A stretch of DNA of 64,000 nucleotides from a virus, in the IMG/VR virus record IMGVR_UViG_3300010354_000081, positions 1 through 64,000 of that record; one strand, 5' to 3'. The position numbers and the translations under genes are program-made. Below the pieces are notes generated by a model. It saw only the letters and a list, made by a program, of their open reading frames with translations, was not told where the DNA came from and did not search any database. Positions 33,301 to 41,807 of the stretch are shown here, piece by piece. Each line of letters starts with the position of its first letter. Position 1 is the stretch's first letter.

Positions 33301-36300
33301 GGTTAGGGTTGCGTAGCACATGGGATATGGCAGCGTGCATGAGTTCATGCAGCAGCGTGTGCTCGTTCATCCCCAACTCGGGGCTGATGGTTATGGTATT
33401 GGTACGTGGGTCAAAGGAACCAGCTTTTGGTGAATAAAGGATACGGCCTTCTTTCTGACCATACGCCCCGCTATTAAATACAGACTTAATTTGAGCTGGA
33501 TTAAAGGCTACTATTTCACTAATCTCATTGTCTCGATATTTAATAATTCCATCGTAGCCTTGAGCAGTGGCCCTACTCTTTACTTCGTTAGTTATATATC
33601 CTTTTTCGTCGTAAGCCTTTTCAACAATCCGCTCCGCCTTAGTACGGTCAACGCCAAGCCGTACCAGTGCCTCTACCATCGGGTCTTTGGCAATTGATCC
33701 GTCAAGGACCAGCGGGTTTTTGATGGATGCGTACAGGGGCATGACGTTGCCATCGGCTTGATACGGCTCAGCATATCCACTGGCGAACTCTGGGTTTGGT
33801 GTCACATAGATACCATTACCTAACGCCCCGCCTTCTTTACTGACTTTAAATTTATCGATGTCAGCATGCGTGCCGTGGTATACAACTAACGGATCGCCGT
33901 TCTCGTCAACAACCTTGCTATCACCAAACCAACGATAAAACGCATCGGGAAGCGCCATCGGGCCTTCTGGGTTGCCCACCACAATCTTAGTCTTGAGATT
34001 CAGACTCTTGATCTTGGACAAGATCATCCGCAGCGGCTTGCTGGTACTGGAGTTGCGTAGATGGTCGAGCAGGCCGTTGACGTTGCCGTCTTGTACAAGT
34101 TGTTTACCAGCGTCATTTAGTTCAGGCCCGCGATGCGCCGGTAAGAATAGTTTAGTACCTGTCTTCTCAAACAAGCGCTCGTTGAACTCATCAGCAAGTG
34201 CATCAAGTTCTGCTTCAGAAACAGGCGCACGACGAGGAGGTGCTTTTTTCTCAGCCTCGGTTTTTAGGTTGCGTACACGTTCCCTAGCGGTTTCTTCAAA
34301 TTCTGAAACGGCTTCCCTATTGATGTTTGACAGTATCTGTTCTTTTTGGGCAGGCGTAGCTGTTTCAAACGCTTCAAGAAACGGAGCCATATCTGGCCCA
34401 GACTCCATGATGGCGTCGTTAATAACACCAAGTTCTTGCTGGTTGCGTGTGGCCTGCGCCCTTTCCGCAGGGGTAGCTGCCGGTGCATTTATTAAATCTT
34501 TTAGCCGAGCGTATTCATTTAGCAGGTTTGCCAGACGTAAGTAGTCATGCGCCGGTGTGCCACGGAAGTCCTCCGACGGCATTGTTTTAGGATTAATCCC
34601 TTCGGCAGAGGCAATCTGCCGCAACATGCCAGTTAGGATGTTGTTAGCACGCTCATCGTTTTGGGCTACGAAGTCGATCTGTTGCTGAACAGCCTTATCA
34701 ACACCAGCTTCAGCTTTGGCTACATCTTGCGCTTCTCTAACACCTAGTGGACGCCCAGCAACCTCTTCTCCGACATCAACGTCTCCAGCAGCAAGTCCAG
34801 CCTCATCCAATCCTCCGCTGATAGGTTCTGTAACTTCTCCGGCACCTCGATCTCTGACTGCCTCTCTTCCATCAGTGATATCACTCGGAACGCCAAGCTC
34901 AGTTCTTCCGATGTCAAATTGTGCAGTTGGCTCACTTGGCACCTCCGTTGGGGCAACCTGAAACTCAGGACGTTTCAAGAATTCTTCGATCTTGGCAGGA
35001 GCGCCCTCGGCTGGTTTGCCTGATGCGTAAGCCTCCAATACACGTTTAACTTCAGCAGCCTGTTCTGGATCAGATAAATCTTTACCAGCAAGCGGTCCAT
35101 CTTCGCGCAGTATCTTTGCCGTACGACCAATCCCAAGTTGTTTGCCAAGCGCAGCAAGTCCGGTCTTGTCCGCGCTGATGATAGTTCCTTCTATACCAGA
35201 AGGAGTTGTTACTTTGGTGGGTTCGGCAACTGCTTCTTCAACTGCTGGTGCAGCCTCAACCGCCGGTGCGGGGGGCATGCCCGAGAACAAATCGCCCTGC
35301 CCAGTAGTTTTAATCTGTTCTTGAAGGTCGGCTTGTTGTTGCTGTGTAGCCGCGATTTCTTCAGGCGACAGCCCGGGCAGCGTAAGTTGCTTAGCACCCA
35401 AGAACTTCTTCAGATTATCCTGATACTGCTTTAGTTCAGTCGCTTCTTTCTTAGCTTGTTGGCGAGCAATGTTTACCGCACGCTTCTCATCAGCGGTTGC
35501 GGCTTTTTCGGCTTCTTTGGTTAGTTCACCTTCTGGCCCAAACATCTCCAGTTGCTTGCCACCCAACTTCTTTTTAGCACCTTCTTCAGCTTTCTTGGTA
35601 ACTTCTTCTGGCTGGTATTGGGCTGTGTACACACCGGTTTCTAACCCCGGCAACTCCATCTGAGTTTTTTGCGCCTCAAGTTCAGCTATTTGCTGTTCTG
35701 CTTCAGTAACTTCACGGCGCAGACGAGCCGCATCTTCGACACGCCGTTCACGTTCAGCTTGTTCGGCTTGAACACGTAAGTCTTCCGCTCTTTCGCGTAG
35801 GCGTTGTACTGACCCACCTGCAACACCGAACCCACCACCAGCGATAGCACCACGCACGCTGGCTTCCATGATCCGATCCCACTCTTTGCTCTCAAATACT
35901 TGTGGGTTCTTAGCAACAAAGTTCTCTGCGGCGATACTGATAGCTTCTTGTGCGCCTTCGGTAAGACCTTCACCCGCAGTGCCTTTGATGAGGCCAGAAG
36001 TAACACTGCGTAGTAAACTACGATCCATGCCGGATTTCTCCAGCACTTTCTCTACGATGCCCATCTTAAGTGGGCCAGTCATCTGCCGCGATAATTGCGC
36101 AGGGAGAACGGAATCTAAAGCAGCGGCACCAGCACCAAAGAGTAGCGACGTGCCGACATCCATCTCGCCGGTTTTCTCAAACACGTTTTGGAAAATCTCT
36201 GGAGCGTTCTGGGCGTACGACCCCAAAAACACACCCGCATCCGAACCAAGCTGCGCCTTAGCAGCAATCTGTGGGGCAGCACGTTTCATGCCCTCGGCGA

Positions 36301-36841
36301 TAAAGGCAGTAGCAGCTTCGCCAACCAGACCACGTTCAGCAGCTTGGGTTGCAAGGGACTTACCTACTGTAGATAAAGCAGCACGCCCTGCAAAAATACC
36401 GCCCCCGACACCGGGGATAAGGGCTGTAGCGATGTTGGGGATTTGTTCGCCAATTACTTGAGCGCCAAATTGAAGTCCTTGATATATGGATTCAGGCTCT
36501 TTGTATGACTCGTAGATTGGGGGACGTGCCCTGAAAATCTCTTGCTGAGACTTAGCAGCTTCTTCCATTTGCTGCTTGGCGTAGTCTTCAAAACCAAAAG
36601 TCTTACCGAGCATGGCAGGGATAATGTCCCCACCAACTACGCCAAGTTGTTGCGCCCCACGAACGGCAGACTCCCCTAACGTACCAAGGAGGCCGGGACC
36701 ATATTCTTTACGTAAACGCCTGTTTTCGTCTTGCTCGTATAACTGACTGGCGGTTTGGAACAACGCGTTCTTATCTGCGTTCTCTGGACCCTCAATCTGA
36801 TACAACTTGCCGTTAGGAGCACGTACCTTATAGATAGGCAT
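30362..36841 (-). CDS. Giant polyvalent/internal virion protein (ART and metallopeptidase-like domains)
   Basis: A 2,159-residue protein. The N-terminus (MPIYKVRAPNGKLYQIEGPE) is of a type I recall from large aquatic-phage ejection proteins. Hydrophobic segments suited to membrane passage appear near residues 130-160 and again in the last third. Around residues 970-1120 lies a probable ADP-ribosyltransferase domain of the polyvalent type: VVYHGTH, GNGIYVT, and EIVAFNPAQIKSV. Around 1160-1170 is LLHELMHA, a HExxH zinc-protease motif. Coiled-coil regions fill much of the rest. It is probably ejected with DNA and acts on the host. AGGAACG precedes ATG. Enzyme activities are inferred from motifs. 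Confidence 0.8.
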   Translation of the reverse strand: MPIYKVRAPNGKLYQIEGPENADKNALFQTASQLYEQDENRRLRKEYGPGLLGTLGESAVRGAQQLGVVGGDIIPAMLGKTFGFEDYAKQQMEEAAKSQQEIFRARPPIYESYKEPESIYQGLQFGAQVIGEQIPNIATALIPGVGGGIFAGRAALSTVGKSLATQAAERGLVGEAATAFIAEGMKRAAPQIAAKAQLGSDAGVFLGSYAQNAPEIFQNVFEKTGEMDVGTSLLFGAGAAALDSVLPAQLSRQMTGPLKMGIVEKVLEKSGMDRSLLRSVTSGLIKGTAGEGLTEGAQEAISIAAENFVAKNPQVFESKEWDRIMEASVRGAIAGGGFGVAGGSVQRLRERAEDLRVQAEQAERERRVEDAARLRREVTEAEQQIAELEAQKTQMELPGLETGVYTAQYQPEEVTKKAEEGAKKKLGGKQLEMFGPEGELTKEAEKAATADEKRAVNIARQQAKKEATELKQYQDNLKKFLGAKQLTLPGLSPEEIAATQQQQADLQEQIKTTGQGDLFSGMPPAPAVEAAPAVEEAVAEPTKVTTPSGIEGTIISADKTGLAALGKQLGIGRTAKILREDGPLAGKDLSDPEQAAEVKRVLEAYASGKPAEGAPAKIEEFLKRPEFQVAPTEVPSEPTAQFDIGRTELGVPSDITDGREAVRDRGAGEVTEPISGGLDEAGLAAGDVDVGEEVAGRPLGVREAQDVAKAEAGVDKAVQQQIDFVAQNDERANNILTGMLRQIASAEGINPKTMPSEDFRGTPAHDYLRLANLLNEYARLKDLINAPAATPAERAQATRNQQELGVINDAIMESGPDMAPFLEAFETATPAQKEQILSNINREAVSEFEETARERVRNLKTEAEKKAPPRRAPVSEAELDALADEFNERLFEKTGTKLFLPAHRGPELNDAGKQLVQDGNVNGLLDHLRNSSTSKPLRMILSKIKSLNLKTKIVVGNPEGPMALPDAFYRWFGDSKVVDENGDPLVVYHGTHADIDKFKVSKEGGALGNGIYVTPNPEFASGYAEPYQADGNVMPLYASIKNPLVLDGSIAKDPMVEALVRLGVDRTKAERIVEKAYDEKGYITNEVKSRATAQGYDGIIKYRDNEISEIVAFNPAQIKSVFNSGAYGQKEGRILYSPKAGSFDPRTNTITISPELGMNEHTLLHELMHAAISHVLRNPNLPVTKQLTALFEQIQNQMGTAYGAQDLQEFAAELVSNPEFQALLKTIKAPKSKNMFVRFMQTLAEFFGFAKGTNAYDKGLKLISDALDISADVDPSVGDLLFLGTPNGANTGFGVVGRIGQAMPTLAGRTVEGTKNYLSNVPGDAQSIAMGLLRLDNINTIYRKELPSLQKLIDALELRNGTEEQRIKVINTNYKRFLGVERRNPQAMQRMNDMAIDARLEQVDLLDPKFKPAPAQQSEYRRLKNVYNALPAEVQQVYKDIRGAYDSAINEYEDILINSVQDPSARRKLKAQYEARKRQVGYIPFLRRGDFWVEYDENGERAVQAFESQRERQRFIETQLKGKPHKVYRNLNEATFNQSTLPSSSFIVGLMGELNKQGASQTLKDNIYQSYLALFPAESLAKNFMKSDNIRGMERDIVRGYGETMIKWARKLASSKYNPEIDRALSEVATQGNEASTKPEGAGAYAAAQNVVSQAGFFHNPTYDGLTSAATTISYLSYIAGNVSSALINLTTLPMFSWSILGAKFGFDQSFLALSSASKTTIDYIFNNKVPAKYAKLFDVLNDHAQLEHTMAREVLEGRRQTTSEFTGIKARIMDVVSIPFSKTEVLNRGATAIAAYDLARGSGMNEQDAIRYALNTVKEINTSGLSSTAPRYMQHPLGRIFFTFKSFVWNTAFVVARAFHQATKGESQAVRKEAFRQLIGIYGMAMAFAGIKGLPFMGATSTLATMINALLGDDDEPYDFDVMMRNWTNELFYKGLVNYATNLEIANRVGVANDLIFRDDPRGVAEDGYVMTAMKQAFGPAGSFAVGVGNGAKLVSEGEVWRGIEAMTPSVIRNAMKGFRYLNEGALTLKGDPVVEDISTYNSLMQVIGFSPAHLSNVYEELAMKKGFEREIMEKRKKLLNKYDMARRAGDSDLMDEAREEISAFNERRIDPKAKITRDTLIRSERAREAAEKNMINGVRFNKNLMPEIEALLDEDED

Positions 36842-36854
36842 GACGTTCCTCTAA

Positions 36855-38522
36855 TCAATCTTCAAGGGAAAACCCAGCAAAAGGATTGCCTCCAGAAACG
36901 CCTAACTGCCGCTCTATGTATTGGTTAAGTCTATCTTCATAGGCTTTATTTACACGGGCATCAAAACTCGCATCTTCGCCGGGTCTAGGAGTTTTTGAAA
37001 GTTTTGCGGCTTTAGCCATATCCGCCCTGATTTGCCCTTCGTCCACATTCTTTATTGCTTCTTGGCGTATCCGGGCAAGTTGATACTGCGTAAGCCCCCC
37101 ACGCCCTTCCCCACGAGCTTTTGCAGCAGCAAGATAAGCCGCATTACGATCCTTCGCAATTCTCTCCTGCGCACCAATCGTTTCTCTAGTCTTCCATACG
37201 TCAAAGGCAGCACTGTACTGTGTTTTCCACAAATCACGAGCAGCGCGTGTATCTTCTATGCCCGCACTCATTAGCGCGTTGGTGCCAAAATCATCACGCC
37301 TTTGGGCGGCGTCAGATGCTCTCATGAGTAGTTCATCCCGACGCTTGAGGTCATCACGATCTTCGGCACGACGTGCCTGTTCAATAAGCGCAAATTCTTT
37401 GGTACGTTCACGTTCAGCTTTACGCAGGTCTTTATAAGCTTCTTGGTAGTCAGCAGCACCTACCATTGCGCCTTTACCAATGTTTTCCAACGCGTGCCGC
37501 GATGTGCCTGACATCATTGCCAAACCAGCTTTGAGCATAGCCATATATTTGGCTTGGTTTTTGTCAAGACCTGCCTGTATACCTTCGTCACGCAAGGCTT
37601 TTTCGTAACTTTCAAAAGCTTTACCTTGCAGGCGATCTTTTCCAAGATTCTCCATCAGACGTTTTTCTCGGTCTTCGCTTCTTGCCAAATAGCCCTTATC
37701 CCCTTCCATAAAGCCTTTTGTAATTTCTGTAGCAGTAGGGCCGGTGAGGGAAGGAGGTTTTGGAGGCTCTGAAATACGACTTGCAATTCCTCTATCACCA
37801 GTTGCACCTGATGGTGCTTTGGGTGCCGCACCAGTAGTCCCCTTATTAGCCGGTGGCGCTACCGCCGTTTCAGGAAGTTTAGCGTCAACTTTAGGAGCTT
37901 CTGGTTTAGCAGCGGCAGCCGCTTTTGCTTCATCTTGTCTACGAATTACATCGTAGTAAGGAGTCATGCTGGAAGAATCACCGCCGTAAAAAGCGCTAGG
38001 TATATAAGGTATTGGTACACCAAGAGCACGAAGTGGGCGAGTAATTACAGATTCAGCAGCGCCTGCAACGCCTCGAACGGGTAAGCTAAGTACATCCATA
38101 CCCGCTGCTTTCATGCGGCGAAGTGTATCCATCATTTCTTCGCGGTCCATTTCTTCCTGCGTCTTAGGCACCAAACCTTGGTTCTGGAACCGCATGGGTT
38201 TCTCTACCTCGCCGCCCCCTTCAAACGCAACAATACCGCCGCCAGCCATATCCCGTGTAGGCGCTAAGTTACTAGGCAATTGGTCAATACCCGCAGCTTC
38301 AGCACGCTGCACGACACGATCCAGAATTGGGGGTTGAGATTTAGACTGCTGCGCTCCCCGTATCATTGCGTAGGTACGCATGTGCTCCTGCATGTCCAGT
38401 TTTTCTTCAAGCAAAGGCGCCGCGATATACGCAGGAAGCGTTTTATTTTCCAAAGCTTCTTTAAGCTGCGCCACAGACATTTTTTCAGCCATAGCAATAC
38501 GGCCTAATCCGGTTACGCTCAT
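36855..38522 (-). CDS. Putative internal virion protein
   Basis: A 555-residue protein. The N-terminal third has AAPLLEEKLDMQEHM and a Gly-rich MAGGGIVAFEGGGEV segment typical of large aquatic-phage virion proteins. A Pro/Ala-rich linker follows (about 215-265), then a long helical, charged C-terminal region. ATGA overlap with the upstream gene. An internal ATG (MAEKMSVAQ) is an alternative start. The location between other ejection-type proteins suggests an internal core or DNA-delivery role. Confidence 0.65.
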   Translation of the reverse strand: MSVTGLGRIAMAEKMSVAQLKEALENKTLPAYIAAPLLEEKLDMQEHMRTYAMIRGAQQSKSQPPILDRVVQRAEAAGIDQLPSNLAPTRDMAGGGIVAFEGGGEVEKPMRFQNQGLVPKTQEEMDREEMMDTLRRMKAAGMDVLSLPVRGVAGAAESVITRPLRALGVPIPYIPSAFYGGDSSSMTPYYDVIRRQDEAKAAAAAKPEAPKVDAKLPETAVAPPANKGTTGAAPKAPSGATGDRGIASRISEPPKPPSLTGPTATEITKGFMEGDKGYLARSEDREKRLMENLGKDRLQGKAFESYEKALRDEGIQAGLDKNQAKYMAMLKAGLAMMSGTSRHALENIGKGAMVGAADYQEAYKDLRKAERERTKEFALIEQARRAEDRDDLKRRDELLMRASDAAQRRDDFGTNALMSAGIEDTRAARDLWKTQYSAAFDVWKTRETIGAQERIAKDRNAAYLAAAKARGEGRGGLTQYQLARIRQEAIKNVDEGQIRADMAKAAKLSKTPRPGEDASFDARVNKAYEDRLNQYIERQLGVSGGNPFAGFSLED

Positions 38523-39913
38523 GCTTTCACCTTTTTCATGGTTTTGCGAATGAGAAGGTCATCAATACCATCGTCATCCTTCGTCTCAATCTTGCCGCCT
38601 TTTTTCTTATTCATCATGCCATACATGGCAGCACCAGTTAAACCAAGACCACCGATCTGGGACAACGCACTAGGCGCAGCCTGATATTGAGATACGGTAG
38701 TTGCAGGGGCTGCTTGACCACGTAGCAACGCGTTGTATGCAGCCAACTGTTGTGCTGGATATTGTTGCGCCAGAGCGTAGTTCTGAATGGATTGGTTGAT
38801 GATGTCTTGCTCTGCGGCTCTTTGAGCTTGACCTTGTTGTGCTTGGAATCCCATACGTGCAAGATCGGCTTCTTGTTGTTGTCTAGCGATATTCGCCATG
38901 TTTTGCGCAGATTGACCTGTTAAGCCATATCCTGCTTGTGCCCCCGCAACACCTTGTAGGCCCGCTTGTGCGCCTTGCATACCTTGCGCAGTACCAGCAA
39001 GTTGTTGCTGAACACCTTGGAGTGCTGTGCTAAGACCTGCTTGAGCGCCTTGGAGTCCTTGCAAACCTGCCGTGGTGCCGAACTGCATGGACTGTATAGC
39101 TCTGTCATATGCAGACTGACGGCCTACATTCTCGATGTTTTGCAGTTGCGAATTCAAAGCACGCTGTGCTTCAGCCGCTTGGATAGCTTGTCGAGACCCA
39201 CCATACGCACCGCTTCTAGCCGCTTGCGATTTAAGGTTCTGCATCTGGATGTCGTAATCACGGATAGCAGCTTGCTTCTGCGTGTCGATTACGTTTTGCT
39301 GGTACGGCGACATGAAAGACTGAACAGTGCCGGGGGTAGTTGCCATACCCTCGTACCGACCACCCATACCAGCGGCCTGCATACCAAGGCCAGCACCCAG
39401 ATTGCCGAACATACCGCCTCGACCTACAGCGAGTTGTTGCCCCAACTGACCTGCGCCAAACCCGGCCTGCCCGTAACCAAATCCTTTACTAGCGCTCTCA
39501 AGCCCACCTAGCCCAGCAATACCAGCAAGCTCGGAGCCATAACCAAAGCCAGCAGGCCGCTGCATATTTGCGGACTCAGAAAATACTTGCTGTTGCATCG
39601 GACTAAAGCCAGCTACATAGTCTCTAGCATTGACGCTGTAGGGCACATACGGCTTGATGCCGGTGATATTAAAAGTACTAGCCCCACCATCGGTACCGGG
39701 AACTTCTTGGGTTTGGAAAAACTCTTTAGTTGCCCCGCCGAGCAATGCTTCTGTCTGTGGGCGCAGCCAGTCAGGAATGTTCTGCTGAGTCACCGTGCTA
39801 GTGGTATGCCCTCCGCCACCACCTCCGTAGATACGACCGCCCGGCTTGGCACGTGTTACCGAATCCCCAAGCGGCTCACCAAAAGCTTCTAACTGGCGTC
39901 GTGAGTAGTTCAT
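38519..39913 (-). CDS. Putative internal virion protein, Ala/Gln/Gly-rich
   Basis: A 464-residue protein. The N-terminus MNYSRRQLEAFGEPLGDS shares a module with the gene at 40338. The middle is dominated by Gly/Gln/Ala helices (QQQLAGTAQGMQGAQAGLQG). The end carries a KKKGGKIETKDDDG basic-acidic tag. The composition is typical of internal core proteins that must unfold for ejection. It overlaps the GNAT-like gene by 4 bases. Confidence 0.65.
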   Translation of the reverse strand: MNYSRRQLEAFGEPLGDSVTRAKPGGRIYGGGGGGHTTSTVTQQNIPDWLRPQTEALLGGATKEFFQTQEVPGTDGGASTFNITGIKPYVPYSVNARDYVAGFSPMQQQVFSESANMQRPAGFGYGSELAGIAGLGGLESASKGFGYGQAGFGAGQLGQQLAVGRGGMFGNLGAGLGMQAAGMGGRYEGMATTPGTVQSFMSPYQQNVIDTQKQAAIRDYDIQMQNLKSQAARSGAYGGSRQAIQAAEAQRALNSQLQNIENVGRQSAYDRAIQSMQFGTTAGLQGLQGAQAGLSTALQGVQQQLAGTAQGMQGAQAGLQGVAGAQAGYGLTGQSAQNMANIARQQQEADLARMGFQAQQGQAQRAAEQDIINQSIQNYALAQQYPAQQLAAYNALLRGQAAPATTVSQYQAAPSALSQIGGLGLTGAAMYGMMNKKKGGKIETKDDDGIDDLLIRKTMKKVKA

Positions 39914-40341
39914 ATTTTCACTTCCACTAAAGTAGTACGTGGCTCAAATCCGTACCGTTTCCACAATCGAACTATGGCCTCACGACCATACCCTTGGATT
40001 TTTGTAGCCCCGCGTTGACGCAGAATTTCTTTTAGCTGCGCAAAAGTTTCTTTGTTAGAGATAAGCTTGCCGCCTATCAACGTAATAAAAGCGACCCGGT
40101 GCATTGGGTAGTTAGAGAAAGAAACTGTAGCCGCACCATGTATCTTTCCAGTCTCATCTGCTGCAACTAATAGCAGCCACTGCCCCGTGGTTAAGAATGA
40201 CTGGATGTGATGGATGTTGTACCCCGGCTCCCAATCAACTTCCTCACCGCCTTTTGTTAATGCTTCCTGAAAGTACTCCTGCACCATAGGCCATACTTGG
40301 CTTATGTATTCCGTAGCGACTGACTGTACGCTTAAACTCAT
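39910..40341 (-). CDS. GNAT-like acetyltransferase/internal virion protein
   Basis: A 143-residue protein with the GNAT pattern: KIHGAATVSF as beta4, FITLIGGKLI, then a helix and GATKIQGYGREAIVRLWKRYGFEP, the usual conserved end of the fold. T7 gp13 and its relatives in podoviruses are GNAT-like internal virion proteins, and this gene lies among internal virion genes. Whether it binds acetyl-CoA is unknown. It overlaps both neighbours by 4 bases. Confidence 0.75.
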   Translation of the reverse strand: MSLSVQSVATEYISQVWPMVQEYFQEALTKGGEEVDWEPGYNIHHIQSFLTTGQWLLLVAADETGKIHGAATVSFSNYPMHRVAFITLIGGKLISNKETFAQLKEILRQRGATKIQGYGREAIVRLWKRYGFEPRTTLVEVKI

Positions 40342-41798
40342 CGCTTCAATAGCGCAGCAATACCTTCATCATTTTTAATTCTGCCTCCTCTTGCCGCAGC
40401 CGTACTTCCACCCGCTGTACTTGAACTTGCTGGCGCAGTATCCGCACTTGCAAATTCGTTGACGCCGCCGTATGCAAACGGATTAAATGACCCAAACCCA
40501 TAGCCTAATTGCTGTGGAGTCATCATAGTCGTGTTGTACAGGGGTTGAGCAAACTCAGGCGACCTTGCGTAGTTCGTATAACTACTTAAGTAAATTGGCT
40601 GATTGTACTGACCGCTTGGCCCAAACTCTTGATAGCCGGGACGGAATGTCGCAGTGTACGCACGTTGAAAATCTTGCGATCTTTGGAACTCAGGTGAGTT
40701 TGCCAGCCTAGATACCAATCCCTGACCAGTCAGCCCACGAGTCATCTCTTGACTGTAATACGCAAGTCCTTCGGGGTCTGGCTGTCTATTCAAAAGCCTT
40801 TGATACGCCATGTTCACCAAATCAGAACGCGCATCAGGCCCTGCATAAAATGGGTTGTATTCTCGTCCACCAGTAAACGGAGCGCCTAAAAAACCGCCCG
40901 GACGATTGATAGCTGTACCTTGCCCAGTGCGAGCTGCTTCTTCTGCTGCCCTTCTAGCTGCTTCTTCTGCTGCCCTTCTAGCTGCTTCTTCTGCCGCCCT
41001 TCTAGCTGCTTCTTGTTGCGATACGTTTACGAGTGTTTCTCCTTTAGCTTTAGCTCCTTCACGCCACGCATTTAACTCGTCCTGCGAAACTTTACCATCA
41101 GCCGCAATTTGACTAGTCCACCAATCCAAACCCGCTGGGTCTGCTGGACGATTTAATTCGTTCGTATAGAGATTACTGATGTAGTTTCTTATGGCGTCAG
41201 TATTTCCTTCAAAGAGCGTAGCACCACCCGCATTAATCCAGTTACTACCACCGCCGCCACCCGTAGTAGTTGCAGTTCCACCACCCCCACCAGTGTTTGT
41301 AGTTGCCCCACCCCCACCCGTAGTAGTTGTAGTTCCACCACCCCCACCCGTAGTAGTTGTAGTTCCACCACCCCCACCCGTAGTAGTTGTAGTTCCACCA
41401 CCTCCACCAGTAGAAGCCGCAGCCGTCGTGGTAGGTGTAAATGGAACATAGGCCGGTACGTCTGCCTTATATGCAGGGTTTGCCACCATATATTGCCCGG
41501 GACCCGCCATGCTACCGGTTTGGTAATAAAAGTCAGAGTCCTCTGGTGGTACTACTCCTGCGGCGGCTGGTACATACGCTGGACCCTTATATTCGGGGTT
41601 TGCCACCATAAATTGACCGGGACCTGACATGCTACCAGTTTGATAGTAATAGTCAGAATCCTCTGCTGGTACGCTGCCTGCGGGTGCTGGCTCGTTACCT
41701 ACACCATAAATACGCCCATACCCACCCGGCTTTACACGTGTAGCGCAAGAGCCAAACGGCTCGCCCAAAGCTTCTAGTTGTCGTCTTGAATAGCTCAT
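40338..41798 (-). CDS. DUF4214-containing internal/tail protein with low-complexity repeats
   Basis: A 486-residue protein. The N-terminus MSYSRRQLEALGEPFGSC matches that of the gene at 38519. Residues about 40-110 hold a duplicated block (EDSDYYYQTGSMSGPGQFMV and EDSDFYYQTGSMAGPGQYMV). Then come GGGGGTTTTT repeats, a first DUF4214-like unit (DAIRNYISNLYTNELNRPAD), an AARRAAEE helix repeat, and a second DUF4214-like unit (NMAYQRLLNRQPDPEGLAYY). DUF4214 is found in bacterial surface and matrix proteins, so sugar or cell-surface contact is possible. Confidence 0.7.
   Translation of the reverse strand: MSYSRRQLEALGEPFGSCATRVKPGGYGRIYGVGNEPAPAGSVPAEDSDYYYQTGSMSGPGQFMVANPEYKGPAYVPAAAGVVPPEDSDFYYQTGSMAGPGQYMVANPAYKADVPAYVPFTPTTTAAASTGGGGGTTTTTGGGGGTTTTTGGGGGTTTTTGGGGATTNTGGGGGTATTTGGGGGSNWINAGGATLFEGNTDAIRNYISNLYTNELNRPADPAGLDWWTSQIAADGKVSQDELNAWREGAKAKGETLVNVSQQEAARRAAEEAARRAAEEAARRAAEEAARTGQGTAINRPGGFLGAPFTGGREYNPFYAGPDARSDLVNMAYQRLLNRQPDPEGLAYYSQEMTRGLTGQGLVSRLANSPEFQRSQDFQRAYTATFRPGYQEFGPSGQYNQPIYLSSYTNYARSPEFAQPLYNTTMMTPQQLGYGFGSFNPFAYGGVNEFASADTAPASSSTAGGSTAAARGGRIKNDEGIAALLKR
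40933..41004. repeat. 24-base tandem repeat in coding sequence
   Basis: Three copies plus a partial fourth, encoding AARRAAEE as a repeated helix. Copies differ by single bases. Confidence 0.85.
41311..41400. repeat. 30-base tandem repeat in coding sequence
   Basis: Three perfect copies, with diverged copies on both sides, encoding GGGGGTTTTT. Such exact repeats easily expand or contract, so this linker length probably varies between relatives. Confidence 0.9.
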
Positions 41799-41807
41799 AG
41801 CAAATCC

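Noticed and set aside
33972-34544. A long plus-strand open frame opposite the giant polyvalent protein
   Set aside because: Shadow of the minus-strand gene, no ribosome binding site, Ser/Arg/Leu-rich antisense composition.
41311-41400. Direct repeats that might be a CRISPR array
   Set aside because: Copies abut with no spacers and encode GGGGGTTTTT within a gene.
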